A DNA stretch of 44,401 bases from Dokdonella sp. Lineage in GTDB: Bacteria > Pseudomonadota > Gammaproteobacteria > Xanthomonadales > Rhodanobacteraceae. The stretch covers positions 1 to 44,401 of the forward strand of contig NZ_JAHCAP010000025.1 in assembly GCF_019634815.1 (NCBI RefSeq), written 5' to 3'. This document shows positions 1 to 7,071 of this stretch, one piece after another. A program made the position numbers and the translations under genes. A model generated the notes under the pieces. That model was given only the letters and a program-made list of their open reading frames with translations. It did not search any database and was not told the DNA's origin. The stretch's first letter is position 1. The number at the start of each line of letters is the position of its first letter.

Positions 1-2296
1 TGCAGTCGGTGGCGATCAGCAGGTCCAGCTCACCCTCGTCCGCTAATTCCTCCGGGCGCTCCTTGGAGCGTGGAGAGAACGCAGTGAGGATGGTACCCAA
101 GTCCTTGCTCAGACGCGGCAGGGTGCTCTGGTTGCGACCAGCGCCCGTGACCAAGGCGGTGTCGATGCCCAGTGTTTCCTTCGCCCACAGTGCAAGGTTC
201 TCGTAAAGGTAGTGGGCGGTATCGGCGAACGCGGTGAAGACGATGACCTTGCGGTTGCCCGCATTCGTCGGGTGCTGGCATTTGTGAGCGATCGTCTCGC
301 GCAGGGCGTTGAGCTTGGCGTCGCGGCTGGCATCCACCTGGCGTGCCGCCGACAGCAAGGTGGCCAGGCGGTTGCGGTCCTCGATCAAGTCTTGCCGCCA
401 GCGGATCAGGTCCACGTCGCCCAGCAGCACCTTGATGCGCTTGCCGACCAGCAGGCTCTCGAAGGCCGGATCGTCGATATCCACATCGGCGATATCGATC
501 TCTTCGATGTCGCCCGCTTTCGCCTCGATGCGGGCGAGCGTCGCCTCCACGTCCTTGAGCTGGCGCCCGACGGTCAGGCTGAATGACGACACCGCGCTTT
601 CCATGCGCTTGAGCACATTCACCCGCAGCAGATGGATCAGGCTTTCCTCGCGGTCGGCCTGACGGAAGAAACCTTCGCCGCCGCGCACCTCGGTGCTGTA
701 TTTCTCGTCGTAGGCGGCCTGCTTGTGCGGCAGGACATAGCGCAGGGGAGCATAGGCCGCCAGATTCAGGCGCCGGATCTCGTCGTTGATCTCGCGGATG
801 GAGCGGAATTCGCCGGCGCGATCGACGTCCGGTTTGATATTGATCGGCTTGAGCCGCGCAGGAAACTTCCCGGTCTCCGCCGTTCCGTAGTACTTCTCGA
901 TGTGCTTGCGCGACCGGGCAATGGTCAGGTGGTCGAGCAGGGTGAAGTAGTCGAAGCCCAGCATTTCGATCAGCCGCGAGGGCGTGCGGTCGCCATCGGC
1001 CAGGTCGAGCCAGCGATTGAACTGCTTCTGTGCCAGCCGCGTGGTGGCCTCGATGCTGGCGATGCCGTGATCGGCCAGCGCCAAGTCATCGCCTTCGGTG
1101 GCAAAAGCGATCTGGTTGCGCAGATCCGCCAGGCGGTTGTTGACCGGGGTGGCCGACAGCATCAGCACCCGCGTCTTGACGCCCTCGCGAATGATTTGGC
1201 GCAGCAGCCGGTGGTAACGGGACTCGCGATCCTTGTGGGTGCTCTTGTTGCGGAAGTTGTGCGACTCGTCGATGACGACCAGGTCGTAGTTGCCCCAATT
1301 CACGTGGGACAGGTTGATATCGCCTGACAGTCCGCCGTCGCGGGACAGGTCGGTGTGGTTCAGGACGTCATAGTTGAATCGGTCTGCGGCCAGCACATTG
1401 CGCCGGTCGTTGCTGCGGTACAGCGTCCAGTTGTCACGCAAGCGCTTGGGACACAGCACCAGCACCCGGTCGTTGCGCAGTTCGTGGTACTTGATGACCG
1501 CCAGCGCTTCGAAGGTCTTGCCCAGGCCGACGCTGTCGGCAATGATGCAGCCGCCAAAGCGATCGAGCTTGTCGATGGCGCCGACCACGCCGTCACGCTG
1601 GAACTTGAACAGTTTCTTCCAGATGACCGTGTTGCGGATGCCCGTCGCGGACTTGACGATGCGGTCCTCGTCCATCTGCTCGCCTTGCTCGGCGAAGAGC
1701 TGGTGGAGCATGAGGGCGTAAACCGAAGCAGGATCCCGATGAGCCGCAAGCGACTCGAAGTGATCCACAAGTCGTTGCTTGGCCTCCGGCTGTGTCTGAA
1801 GCGCCACCCACTGCACGTCGAACCACTGGCTCAGAAGCTGGCTTTCCTCGGTTGTTTCCGAGGCCTGGATCAGACTGAGAGGATTGCCTGGCGTCGTGCC
1901 CAGGCCCTCGGTGCTGAACGCGAACGACCCCAGGACAACTTGGTGGGGACGGTCTTGTGCGTCGCGCACCACCAAAGCCGATTGGGGAACCGCGCCGACT
2001 GCGCATCGGACTTCAGCTTTGGCCGCCAGCCATCCGGCGAAACGCTTCGCCAACCATCGCGTTCGCAACTGGTTTCTCGAGGCGCGATCAGAATCCGATC
2101 CAAGATCGCTAAGGCCCATACCCTCTTGAGGCAGCAGCAACCTGGCCCTGTCCAGCCGGGCGGCTTCCTTCATCAACTCCGCAAAGGCGAACAGCGAAAG
2201 TGCAGGCGTGACGACATCCAGTCGGTACCCGGGCTGCATCTGGGGTCGAACCAGGTCGATGACGCGCTCCGCGCCCGAGTTCCTGATGATCCTCAT
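1..2296 (-). CDS. SNF2-type helicase with N-terminal PLD-like region (3' end cut)
   Basis: An uninterrupted reading frame of 765 codons runs from the ATG at 2296 off the left edge, so the C-terminus is missing. Superfamily 2 motifs are in frame and in order: Walker A with GLGKT (Lys about residue 260), motif II VIDESH (about 340-346), motif III SATPVNN (about 381-387), and the start of the second RecA domain KVIVFTAF (about 683 on), with the ATDC of motif V at the edge. The first 200 residues (start MRIIRNSGAERVIDLVRP) resemble the phospholipase D-like region fused to such helicases in accessory loci; this assignment is weaker. The start overlaps the stop of the XRE gene by 4 nt (ATGA), so the two are coupled. 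Such helicases occur in phage-defence islands (for example DISARM DrmD is SNF2-type), but which system this is cannot be read from one gene. Base composition looks less GC-extreme than the rest of the window, consistent with transfer. Confidence 0.85.
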   Translation of the reverse strand, partial: MRIIRNSGAERVIDLVRPQMQPGYRLDVVTPALSLFAFAELMKEAARLDRARLLLPQEGMGLSDLGSDSDRASRNQLRTRWLAKRFAGWLAAKAEVRCAVGAVPQSALVVRDAQDRPHQVVLGSFAFSTEGLGTTPGNPLSLIQASETTEESQLLSQWFDVQWVALQTQPEAKQRLVDHFESLAAHRDPASVYALMLHQLFAEQGEQMDEDRIVKSATGIRNTVIWKKLFKFQRDGVVGAIDKLDRFGGCIIADSVGLGKTFEALAVIKYHELRNDRVLVLCPKRLRDNWTLYRSNDRRNVLAADRFNYDVLNHTDLSRDGGLSGDINLSHVNWGNYDLVVIDESHNFRNKSTHKDRESRYHRLLRQIIREGVKTRVLMLSATPVNNRLADLRNQIAFATEGDDLALADHGIASIEATTRLAQKQFNRWLDLADGDRTPSRLIEMLGFDYFTLLDHLTIARSRKHIEKYYGTAETGKFPARLKPINIKPDVDRAGEFRSIREINDEIRRLNLAAYAPLRYVLPHKQAAYDEKYSTEVRGGEGFFRQADREESLIHLLRVNVLKRMESAVSSFSLTVGRQLKDVEATLARIEAKAGDIEEIDIADVDIDDPAFESLLVGKRIKVLLGDVDLIRWRQDLIEDRNRLATLLSAARQVDASRDAKLNALRETIAHKCQHPTNAGNRKVIVFTAFADTAHYLYENLALWAKETLGIDTALVTGAGRNQSTLPRLSKDLGTILTAFSPRSKERPEELADEGELDLLIATDC

Positions 2297-2547
2297 GCGT
2301 TGGACCGCTCGCGTCGCAGGTCATCGAGAGAACCCGACGCAACTGTTTCGATGAAATCGACCTCCATACCAAGGACGGCCGCGATCGCCAGCAGTTTGCG
2401 TGCACCGAACTCCGGGCATCGCCCGCGCTCAAGCCGGGAAAGCATCTCTTGCGCGACCCCGGCCTGCCGGGCGACGTCACCTTGCTTCAAACCAAGCGAG
2501 CGTCGTCGGTCTGCAATGGCGTGCCCGAGCTCAAGAATTGTCTGCAT
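2293..2547 (-). CDS. XRE-family helix-turn-helix regulator
   Basis: An 84-residue protein that is almost entirely a Cro/C1-type HTH domain: GLKQGDVARQAGV and QEMLSRLERGR form the two DNA-binding helices, and the LLAIAAVLGMEVDF stretch is the usual helix 5 end of the domain. The ATG at 2547 is chosen over an upstream TTG at 2571 because an inverted repeat that looks like its operator lies between them and overlaps the likely promoter. No good Shine-Dalgarno is seen. Small XRE proteins coupled to a downstream enzyme resemble restriction-modification controller proteins, which delay or limit expression of a potentially toxic partner; here the partner is the helicase, whose start codon overlaps this stop. 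Autoregulation is inferred from the operator position, not shown. Confidence 0.85.
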   Translation of the reverse strand: MQTILELGHAIADRRRSLGLKQGDVARQAGVAQEMLSRLERGRCPEFGARKLLAIAAVLGMEVDFIETVASGSLDDLRRERSNA

Positions 2548-2551
2548 TTGA

Positions 2552-2604
2552 CTTATTCGGCAAAAACCCAAAGCGAATAAGCCATTCTTTGCCTAACACG
2601 TCAA
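2552..2604 (-). promoter_or_regulatory. Promoter and inverted-repeat operator of the XRE-helicase unit
   Basis: CTTATTCG (2552-2559) and CGAATAAG (2574-2581) form a perfect 8-bp inverted repeat, with half-site centres 22 bp apart, about two helical turns, as expected for a dimeric XRE regulator. Read on the minus strand, TTGACG (2604-2599) is a good -35, and 17 nt later CTTATT (2581-2576) would be the -10, inside the distal half-site. Binding there would block polymerase, so negative autoregulation is the simplest reading. The -10 is a weak match; the repeat itself is certain. Confidence 0.6.
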
Positions 2605-3006
2605 CTTCTACGGTAGACAAGGCCTGCGGGAGTGCAAATTTCCTCCCATTTTTGGTTCTCGCCGACCAAGCGTACAGGTGGTGGTGTTCCAACCAGGAAA
2701 GAGGTCGCCACGAAAGCCAGACTGATCAGCCCCCCTCGCTCAACTGGCCTGCCTGCCAGGCCTGGTCAGACAAGTCGAGCCGGTCTAGCTGAAGGACAGC
2801 GGAGAGTGGGGGGTGCTGACCCGCGGGCGGGGATTCACCCGGCTCCTTGAACAAGAGTTGTTGCACGCACCAAACCTGATCCGGCCAGTCGGCTGGTCGC
2901 CGCACCGGCCCTTTGGGCGGTGCGGGGATTTTTTCCGGGCGGAAGGTGCCGCACCCTCCATGAACGGCCGCGCCAATGCGCTGGATGCCTCGACGCCTGG
3001 CTCAGC
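2605..3006. other. Non-coding stretch between helicase locus and secreted protein gene
   Basis: About 400 bases without a convincing gene on either strand. It contains a hairpin-forming GGCCTG...CAGGCC near 2742-2762, a small AACAA-GAG-TTGTT repeat near 2850-2862, and a strong plus-strand terminator (2900-2934, listed separately). No tRNA-like fold, attachment-site repeat or transposase remnant was recognised, though this is where the less GC-rich helicase locus meets the core-like sequence. Confidence 0.5.
2900..2934 (+). terminator. Orphan intrinsic terminator
   Basis: CCGCACCG (2900-2907) pairs perfectly with CGGTGCGG (2918-2925), with extra CCC/GGG pairing in the loop, followed by GGA and six Ts (2929-2934). 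It can only terminate plus-strand transcripts, yet no plus-strand gene lies upstream. It may end a small RNA or antisense transcript starting between 2600 and 2880. Confidence 0.75.
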
Positions 3007-3747
3007 TCAGCGAGCAAACGCGACGTCGGGTGATTCGAAACCGTCGGCAAAGAGGGTGTCGCCGGGGCCGATGGCAGTCACCATGCCAACCAGATCGACG
3101 CTCGGATACCAAACCGCGCCAGGACTGCAAGGCGCGCTGCAGTTCATCACGTCGCCTGCAGGAAAGGTGCGTGATGGTCCACCCACGGCCGCGGCAGGCG
3201 CCAAGTCTGCAGCCGGCACGGCGGTATTGCCCAGCGTTGCCACATAGGGTGCCTGGGCGGCAGCCAGATAGATCGATGCGCCGTCCAGGGCAGCCAGGCC
3301 ACCGACGACGTCGGCGCCCAGGGTGATGCTGTGGTCGTCGAAGTCCGCCGTGACCCAAGCGGGCTGACTGGACGGCACGAAGGTGTTTTGCACCGAATCC
3401 CAGAGCAAAAGGTCGATCTGCAGGTTGTCAGCGAGGTCCTCCTCGTGCGGCGTGCAGGGCAGCATTTGTGTCGGGGTATGCGCAAGCAGGTAGGCTTCGG
3501 CGCCAACGCCCATGATCGGGGCGCCGGTGCTGGTGTTGTTGTCCACATCAATCAAGACGCCCCATTGGGCGTCGTAGTTGAACACGGCAATCGCCGCAGA
3601 ATCCCGGCACAAGGTGATCGTGGATGGCAGGCCGGCCAAACTGAAAGTGGCCGATACGCCATCAGAGGCGAAACTGCTCGCCGACATGCTGGCCAATGCA
3701 ACACAGCCGATCGGCAGCAAAGTGACGCGAATCAACGAGCGAATCAT
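3007..3747 (-). CDS. Secreted protein with C-terminal FADGFE tail, unknown function
   Basis: A 246-residue protein with a clear signal peptide (Met-Ile-Arg start, hydrophobic core LLPIGCVALASM, likely cleavage after SSFAS near residue 28). The mature part is rich in small residues, Asp and Asn and has an IDVDNNTSTGAP segment that looks like a calcium-loop or beta-sandwich turn; I recognise no catalytic family. It ends LFADGFES plus a few residues, a tail shared in form with the delta-60-repeat protein near the right end (IFANGLE). The ATG at 3747 is preceded by an ideal Shine-Dalgarno AAGGAGGT, so the start is secure. It stands alone as a monocistronic gene; export to periplasm or surface is inferred. 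Confidence 0.8.
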   Translation of the reverse strand: MIRSLIRVTLLPIGCVALASMSASSFASDGVSATFSLAGLPSTITLCRDSAAIAVFNYDAQWGVLIDVDNNTSTGAPIMGVGAEAYLLAHTPTQMLPCTPHEEDLADNLQIDLLLWDSVQNTFVPSSQPAWVTADFDDHSITLGADVVGGLAALDGASIYLAAAQAPYVATLGNTAVPAADLAPAAAVGGPSRTFPAGDVMNCSAPCSPGAVWYPSVDLVGMVTAIGPGDTLFADGFESPDVAFAR

Positions 3748-4174
3748 GTGAACCTCCTTGGCGGGACCGAATCGACGGATCTGCCGACGTGCCTGTGGCC
3801 TGCGGCGAAACGTCGGCGGGTACCTTACGCCCGTTCATTCTGCGACGCGAATTCACTGGCCGCGGGCGAGGAAAGGGCAAAGCCAGGTTAGCGGCGATGT
3901 CCCGACTCCGAGCCTTGATGCCGCGCGAGGCGCCGATCGCCTCAGGCAACGCCTGCGCCGCAGATCCGAGGCCGGATCTTCCGCGCGACGCGACTGCAGC
4001 CGCTGCTGCATGGCGCGCGTCCGAATCGAGGCAAAGCCGGCCGTTCGCTATGCTGCGCAAACTGCGCGTGCGTGTTGTTCGCTGCCCTCCACAGCTGCAT
4101 TGCAGCGCGCATGCGGCCGTCCAGACATCCAATCGAGGCCGACTCCACCCGCACGAATCGTCACAAGGAAGTTG
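3748..4174. other. Intergenic region, no gene seen
   Basis: About 430 bases between the divergently transcribed secreted-protein gene and the ilv-leu leader. Open frames here lack ribosome binding sites and recognisable sequence. It must hold the promoter of the minus-strand gene (a weak TAAGGT -10-like element lies on that strand near 3819-3824), but nothing else can be supported. Confidence 0.5.
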
Positions 4175-4204
4175 TTGACACGCCGCCACAGCGTCGTTTA
4201 GGGT
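4175..4204 (+). promoter_or_regulatory. Probable promoter of the ilv-leu operon
   Basis: TTGACA (4175-4180) is a perfect -35; 18 nt later TAGGGT (4199-4204) is a partial -10. The start point would fall at about 4211, right at the leader ATG (4212), implying a leaderless or near-leaderless transcript. The -35 is clear, the -10 is weak. Confidence 0.5.
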
Positions 4205-4211
4205 CGGCTCC

Positions 4212-4349
4212 ATGTCGCAACGCAACAGCCAGCACAGCCTCACCGGATCGAGCCGCCTCGCGGCGCTCGACGGGCTGCTGCCGGCGCGCGGCACGCTCCT
4301 CATTAGCCTCGTACTCGTACTCCTTATTACCAACGGAGGTGCGGGCTGA
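4212..4349 (+). CDS. ilv-leu leader peptide (45 aa)
   Basis: A 45-codon gene, ATG at 4212 to TGA at 4347-4349, whose second half holds a dense run of branched-chain residues: L-L-I-S-L-V-L-V-L-L-I-T (codons 4296-4331), with six Leu, two Ile, two Val and flanking Thr. The run uses GTA, ATT and CTT, codons little used in the GC-rich genes downstream, which would sharpen the response to scarce charged tRNA. The peptide itself has no expected function; it makes translation rate report Leu, Ile and Val (and perhaps Thr) supply. It lies upstream of leuA with the alternative hairpins listed next. It parallels E. coli IlvL and LeuL but serves the merged operon. Start choice rests on the only suitable in-frame ATG; no strong Shine-Dalgarno is present. 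Confidence 0.85.
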   Translation: MSQRNSQHSLTGSSRLAALDGLLPARGTLLISLVLVLLITNGGAG

Positions 4350-4430
4350 GGGCGTGTGTCCAGGTAGCTGAAAGTTGAAAACCTGAAGACTCCCGAAGAA
4401 CCCCGCACCAGCAATGGCGCGGGGTTTTTT
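4291..4430 (+). promoter_or_regulatory. Transcription attenuator of the ilv-leu operon
   Basis: Four segments form the textbook alternatives. Pause hairpin 1:2: GCAC-g-CTCC (4291-4299) pairs with GGAGGTGC (4335-4342), its loop carrying the control codons. Antiterminator 2:3: GGTGCGGG (4338-4345) pairs perfectly with CCCGCACC (4402-4409). Terminator 3:4: 4399-4409 with 4416-4426. A ribosome stalled at the Leu/Ile/Val codons would free segment 2 to pair with 3 and let polymerase continue; one reaching the stop at 4347 would cover segment 2 and permit termination. Pairings are seen in the sequence; the regulatory behaviour follows from known ilv/leu attenuators. Confidence 0.85.
4399..4430 (+). 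terminator. Attenuator terminator before leuA
   Basis: AACCCCGC (4399-4406) pairs with GCGGGGTT (4419-4426), and an inner CC/GG extends the stem past one A-C mismatch; the loop is AGCAAT. Six Ts (4425-4430) follow. The terminator sits 36 nt before the leuA start, with no other gene between it and the leader stop. Confidence 0.9.
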
Positions 4431-4465
4431 GTTGCCTGCGGCCCGTCTCCACGACGGAGCCCTGA

Positions 4466-6118
4466 ATGGAAATCCAGCAAACACCCGCAAGCGATGCCGA
4501 CGGCGCTGCCGTCGATCACGTACGCATCTTCGACACCACCTTGCGTGATGGCGAACAGGCGCCCGGATTCTCGATGGATCGGCGCGCCAAGCTGCGCATG
4601 GCGCAGATGCTCGAAGCGCTCGGCGTGGACGTGCTCGAAGCGGGCTTTCCGCAGGCTTCACCGGATGATTTCGCGGCGGTGGCGCAGATCGCGCAATCGC
4701 TCAGGACCACCACCGCCTGCGCGCTGGCACGCTGCGTCACGGGTGACATCGATACCGCGGCACGCGCACTGGCCGGCGCGCAGCGCGCGCGCATTCATGT
4801 GTTCCTGTCGACCAGCCCGCTGCATCGCGAGCACAAGCTCGGCATGAGCCGGCAGCAGGTGCTCGATGCCACGGCCACAGGCGTCGAGCGCGCTGTGCAG
4901 CTCGCGCACGAAGTCGAGTTTTCGGCCGAGGATGCGATGCGCACCGAGCCGGGGTTTCTCGCCGAGGTGTTTTCGGTCGCTGCCGCCGCGGGAGCAACCA
5001 CGCTCAACGCGCCCGATACGGTCGGCTATCTGACGCCGGTCGAGATCGCCGAACGCTTTGCCTATTTGCTGGCCCACGTGCGCCGCGAACGCCACGTGGT
5101 GTTCTCCAGCCACTGCCACGACGATCTCGGCCTCGCGGTCGCCAACAGCCTCGCCGCAGTCGGCGCGGGGGCGCGTCAGGTCGAGTGCACGATCAACGGC
5201 ATTGGCGAGCGCGCCGGCAATGCCGCGCTCGAGGAAATCGTGATGGCGATGAAGGTGCGCGGCGCGCTGCTGCGCACCGAAACGCGCATCGACACGCGCA
5301 AGCTGTTTCCGGCTTCGCGCCTGCTCGCAGAACTCACTGGCCAGGCGGTGCCGCGCAACAAGGCAATCGTCGGCGCCAATGCCTTCGCGCACGAGTCGGG
5401 CATCCACCAGCACGGCATGCTCAAGCACCGCGGCACCTACGAAATCATGCGTCCACAGGATGTGGGCATCGCCGAAACGCGCCTGGTGCTGGGCAAGCAT
5501 TCCGGTCGCGCCGCCTTGCGCGCGCGGCTGGAAGCCCTCGGCCACGCACCCGATGACGCCGTGCTCGATGCGCTGTTCGCGCGCTTCAAGGCGCTCGCCG
5601 ACAAGAAGCGCGAGATCCACGACGACGACCTCGATGCGCTCGCGCGCGGCCATGATCCCGAAGCCACCGGGCCCTGGCGTCTGCTGCGGCTGGATACCAG
5701 CGCGCATCTGGGTGCGGGCGCTTCGGCCTCGGTGCGCCTCGCGCACGAAGATGGCGGCGAAGTCGCCGAAGCTGCGCTCGGAGATGGCCCGGTCGATGCG
5801 GTGTTGCGCGCGATCGAACGCGCCACCGATACCGCGCTCGAACTCACGCGCTTCCAGATCCAGGCGGTCGGCGCCGGTGGCGATGCGCAGGGCGAAGCGC
5901 GTCTGGCGGCGCGCCATGCCGAACGCGAATGGAACGGCCATGGCCTGAGTACCGACATCGTCGAAGCCGCCGCGCAAGCCGCCCTCGCGATCGTCAATCG
6001 CATCGAGCGGCAACAGCCGCGCGAGCGCAATCCGGTTTCGCAATCACCGCGTGGCCACGCCGCGCCATCCCCCGCAATCCGTGCAGCCGGCGCTGCGCGC
6101 AGGGAGATCTCGCCATGA
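4466..6118 (+). CDS. leuA: 2-isopropylmalate synthase
   Basis: Condenses acetyl-CoA with 2-oxoisovalerate, the first committed step of leucine synthesis. The 550-residue protein has the HMGL-type TIM barrel: FDTTLRDGEQAPGFSM near residues 22-37 (Arg27, Asp28 of the active site), the metal-binding HCHDD (His216, His218), and the GIGERAGNAALEE stretch. After a linker, a C-terminal regulatory (LeuA dimer) domain spans roughly 400-520 and would give leucine feedback inhibition. Length is a little above the usual 510-525 because of an Arg/Pro/Ala-rich tail after residue 520. GGAG (4456-4459) lies 6 nt before the ATG. It is the first structural gene after the attenuator, and its stop overlaps the ilvE start (ATGA). 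Confidence 0.96.
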   Translation: MEIQQTPASDADGAAVDHVRIFDTTLRDGEQAPGFSMDRRAKLRMAQMLEALGVDVLEAGFPQASPDDFAAVAQIAQSLRTTTACALARCVTGDIDTAARALAGAQRARIHVFLSTSPLHREHKLGMSRQQVLDATATGVERAVQLAHEVEFSAEDAMRTEPGFLAEVFSVAAAAGATTLNAPDTVGYLTPVEIAERFAYLLAHVRRERHVVFSSHCHDDLGLAVANSLAAVGAGARQVECTINGIGERAGNAALEEIVMAMKVRGALLRTETRIDTRKLFPASRLLAELTGQAVPRNKAIVGANAFAHESGIHQHGMLKHRGTYEIMRPQDVGIAETRLVLGKHSGRAALRARLEALGHAPDDAVLDALFARFKALADKKREIHDDDLDALARGHDPEATGPWRLLRLDTSAHLGAGASASVRLAHEDGGEVAEAALGDGPVDAVLRAIERATDTALELTRFQIQAVGAGGDAQGEARLAARHAEREWNGHGLSTDIVEAAAQAALAIVNRIERQQPRERNPVSQSPRGHAAPSPAIRAAGAARREISP

Positions 6119-7071
6119 GTCATCCCGCCCTGCTCTGGCACAACGGCCAGATCAAACCGTGGGCGCAGGCCACCACCCATGTCGGCGCGCATGCGCTGCA
6201 TTACGGCTCGTCGGTGTTCGAGGGCGTGCGCGTGTATGCCACTGCGCGCGGCGCGGCGGCATTTCGTCTGTCCGATCACACGCAGCGCCTGTTCGAATCG
6301 GCGCGCACCTACGAGATCGAGATCGGCTACAGCCAGGCGCAGATCAACGCGGCCTGCGCCGAGGTGGTGCGCGCCAACAAACTGACATCGGCCTACCTGC
6401 GTCCGATCGTGTTTCGCGGCGCGGGTGGTCTGGGCGTGCTCGCGGGCGCACAGGATCCGGTCGAGGTCGCGGTGATCGCGCTGCAATGGGGCGCGTATCT
6501 GGGTGAAGCCGCCGAACGCGGCGCCGATGTCTGCGTGAGTTCCTGGCATCGCCCCGCGCCCAACACCTTGCCCAGTTGGGCCAAGGCCGGTGGCAATTAC
6601 CTGTCGAGCCAGTTGATCGGCATGGAAGCGCGTCGCCACGGTTACGACGAAGGCATCGCGCTCGGCCACGACGGCCTGCTCAGCGAAGGCGCGGGCGAGA
6701 ACCTGTTTCTGGTCAAGCACGGCAAGCTGATCACGCCGCCATCGAGCGCGGCGATTCTGGCCGGCATCACGCGCGACAGCGTGATCGCGCTGGCCGGCGA
6801 TCTGGGCATCACGGTGGAGGAACGCGCACTGCCGCGCGAGGCGCTCTACAGCGCCGACGAAGTGTTCATGACCGGCACCGCCGCCGAGATCACGCCGGTG
6901 CGTTCCGTCGATCGCAAGCAGATCGGTCGCGGCGCACCGGGGCCGCTCACCACGCGTCTGCGCGCAGCCTTCTTCGGCTTGTTCGACGGCAGCACCGCCG
7001 ACCGTCGCCAGTGGTTGCAGTTGCTCGATGCGCCGACGCCGGCCGCAGCCAGGATCGAGGTGGCCGCATGA
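6115..7071 (+). CDS. ilvE: Branched-chain amino acid aminotransferase (class IV)
   Basis: Transfers the amino group from glutamate to the keto acids of Leu, Ile and Val, the last step of all three pathways; PLP enzyme, cytosolic. The 318-residue protein shows class IV marks: [11 protein letters not shown] near residue 28-39, the Lys of [10 protein letters not shown] (about residue 157-166) as the probable PLP lysine, [12 protein letters not shown], and GITRDSVI followed by the [12 protein letters not shown] cofactor loop. Length matches IlvE (about 309 in E. coli). ATG 6115 overlaps the leuA stop by 4 nt, and its stop overlaps leuC in the same way, so translation is coupled. Placing the aminotransferase second in a leu-first operon is less usual than its place in ilvGMEDA. 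Confidence 0.93.
   Translation: MSHPALLWHNGQIKPWAQATTHVGAHALHYGSSVFEGVRVYATARGAAAFRLSDHTQRLFESARTYEIEIGYSQAQINAACAEVVRANKLTSAYLRPIVFRGAGGLGVLAGAQDPVEVAVIALQWGAYLGEAAERGADVCVSSWHRPAPNTLPSWAKAGGNYLSSQLIGMEARRHGYDEGIALGHDGLLSEGAGENLFLVKHGKLITPPSSAAILAGITRDSVIALAGDLGITVEERALPREALYSADEVFMTGTAAEITPVRSVDRKQIGRGAPGPLTTRLRAAFFGLFDGSTADRRQWLQLLDAPTPAAARIEVAA

Noticed and set aside
632..2551. Two long plus-strand open frames across the helicase region
   Set aside because: The minus strand holds a continuous frame with all SF2 helicase motifs in register; the plus-strand frames are its complement.
4072..4371. A 99-codon plus-strand frame overlapping the ilv-leu leader
   Set aside because: It is in a different frame from the Leu/Ile/Val-rich leader, lacks a ribosome site and would cross the promoter; the leader frame is backed by the matching RNA hairpins.
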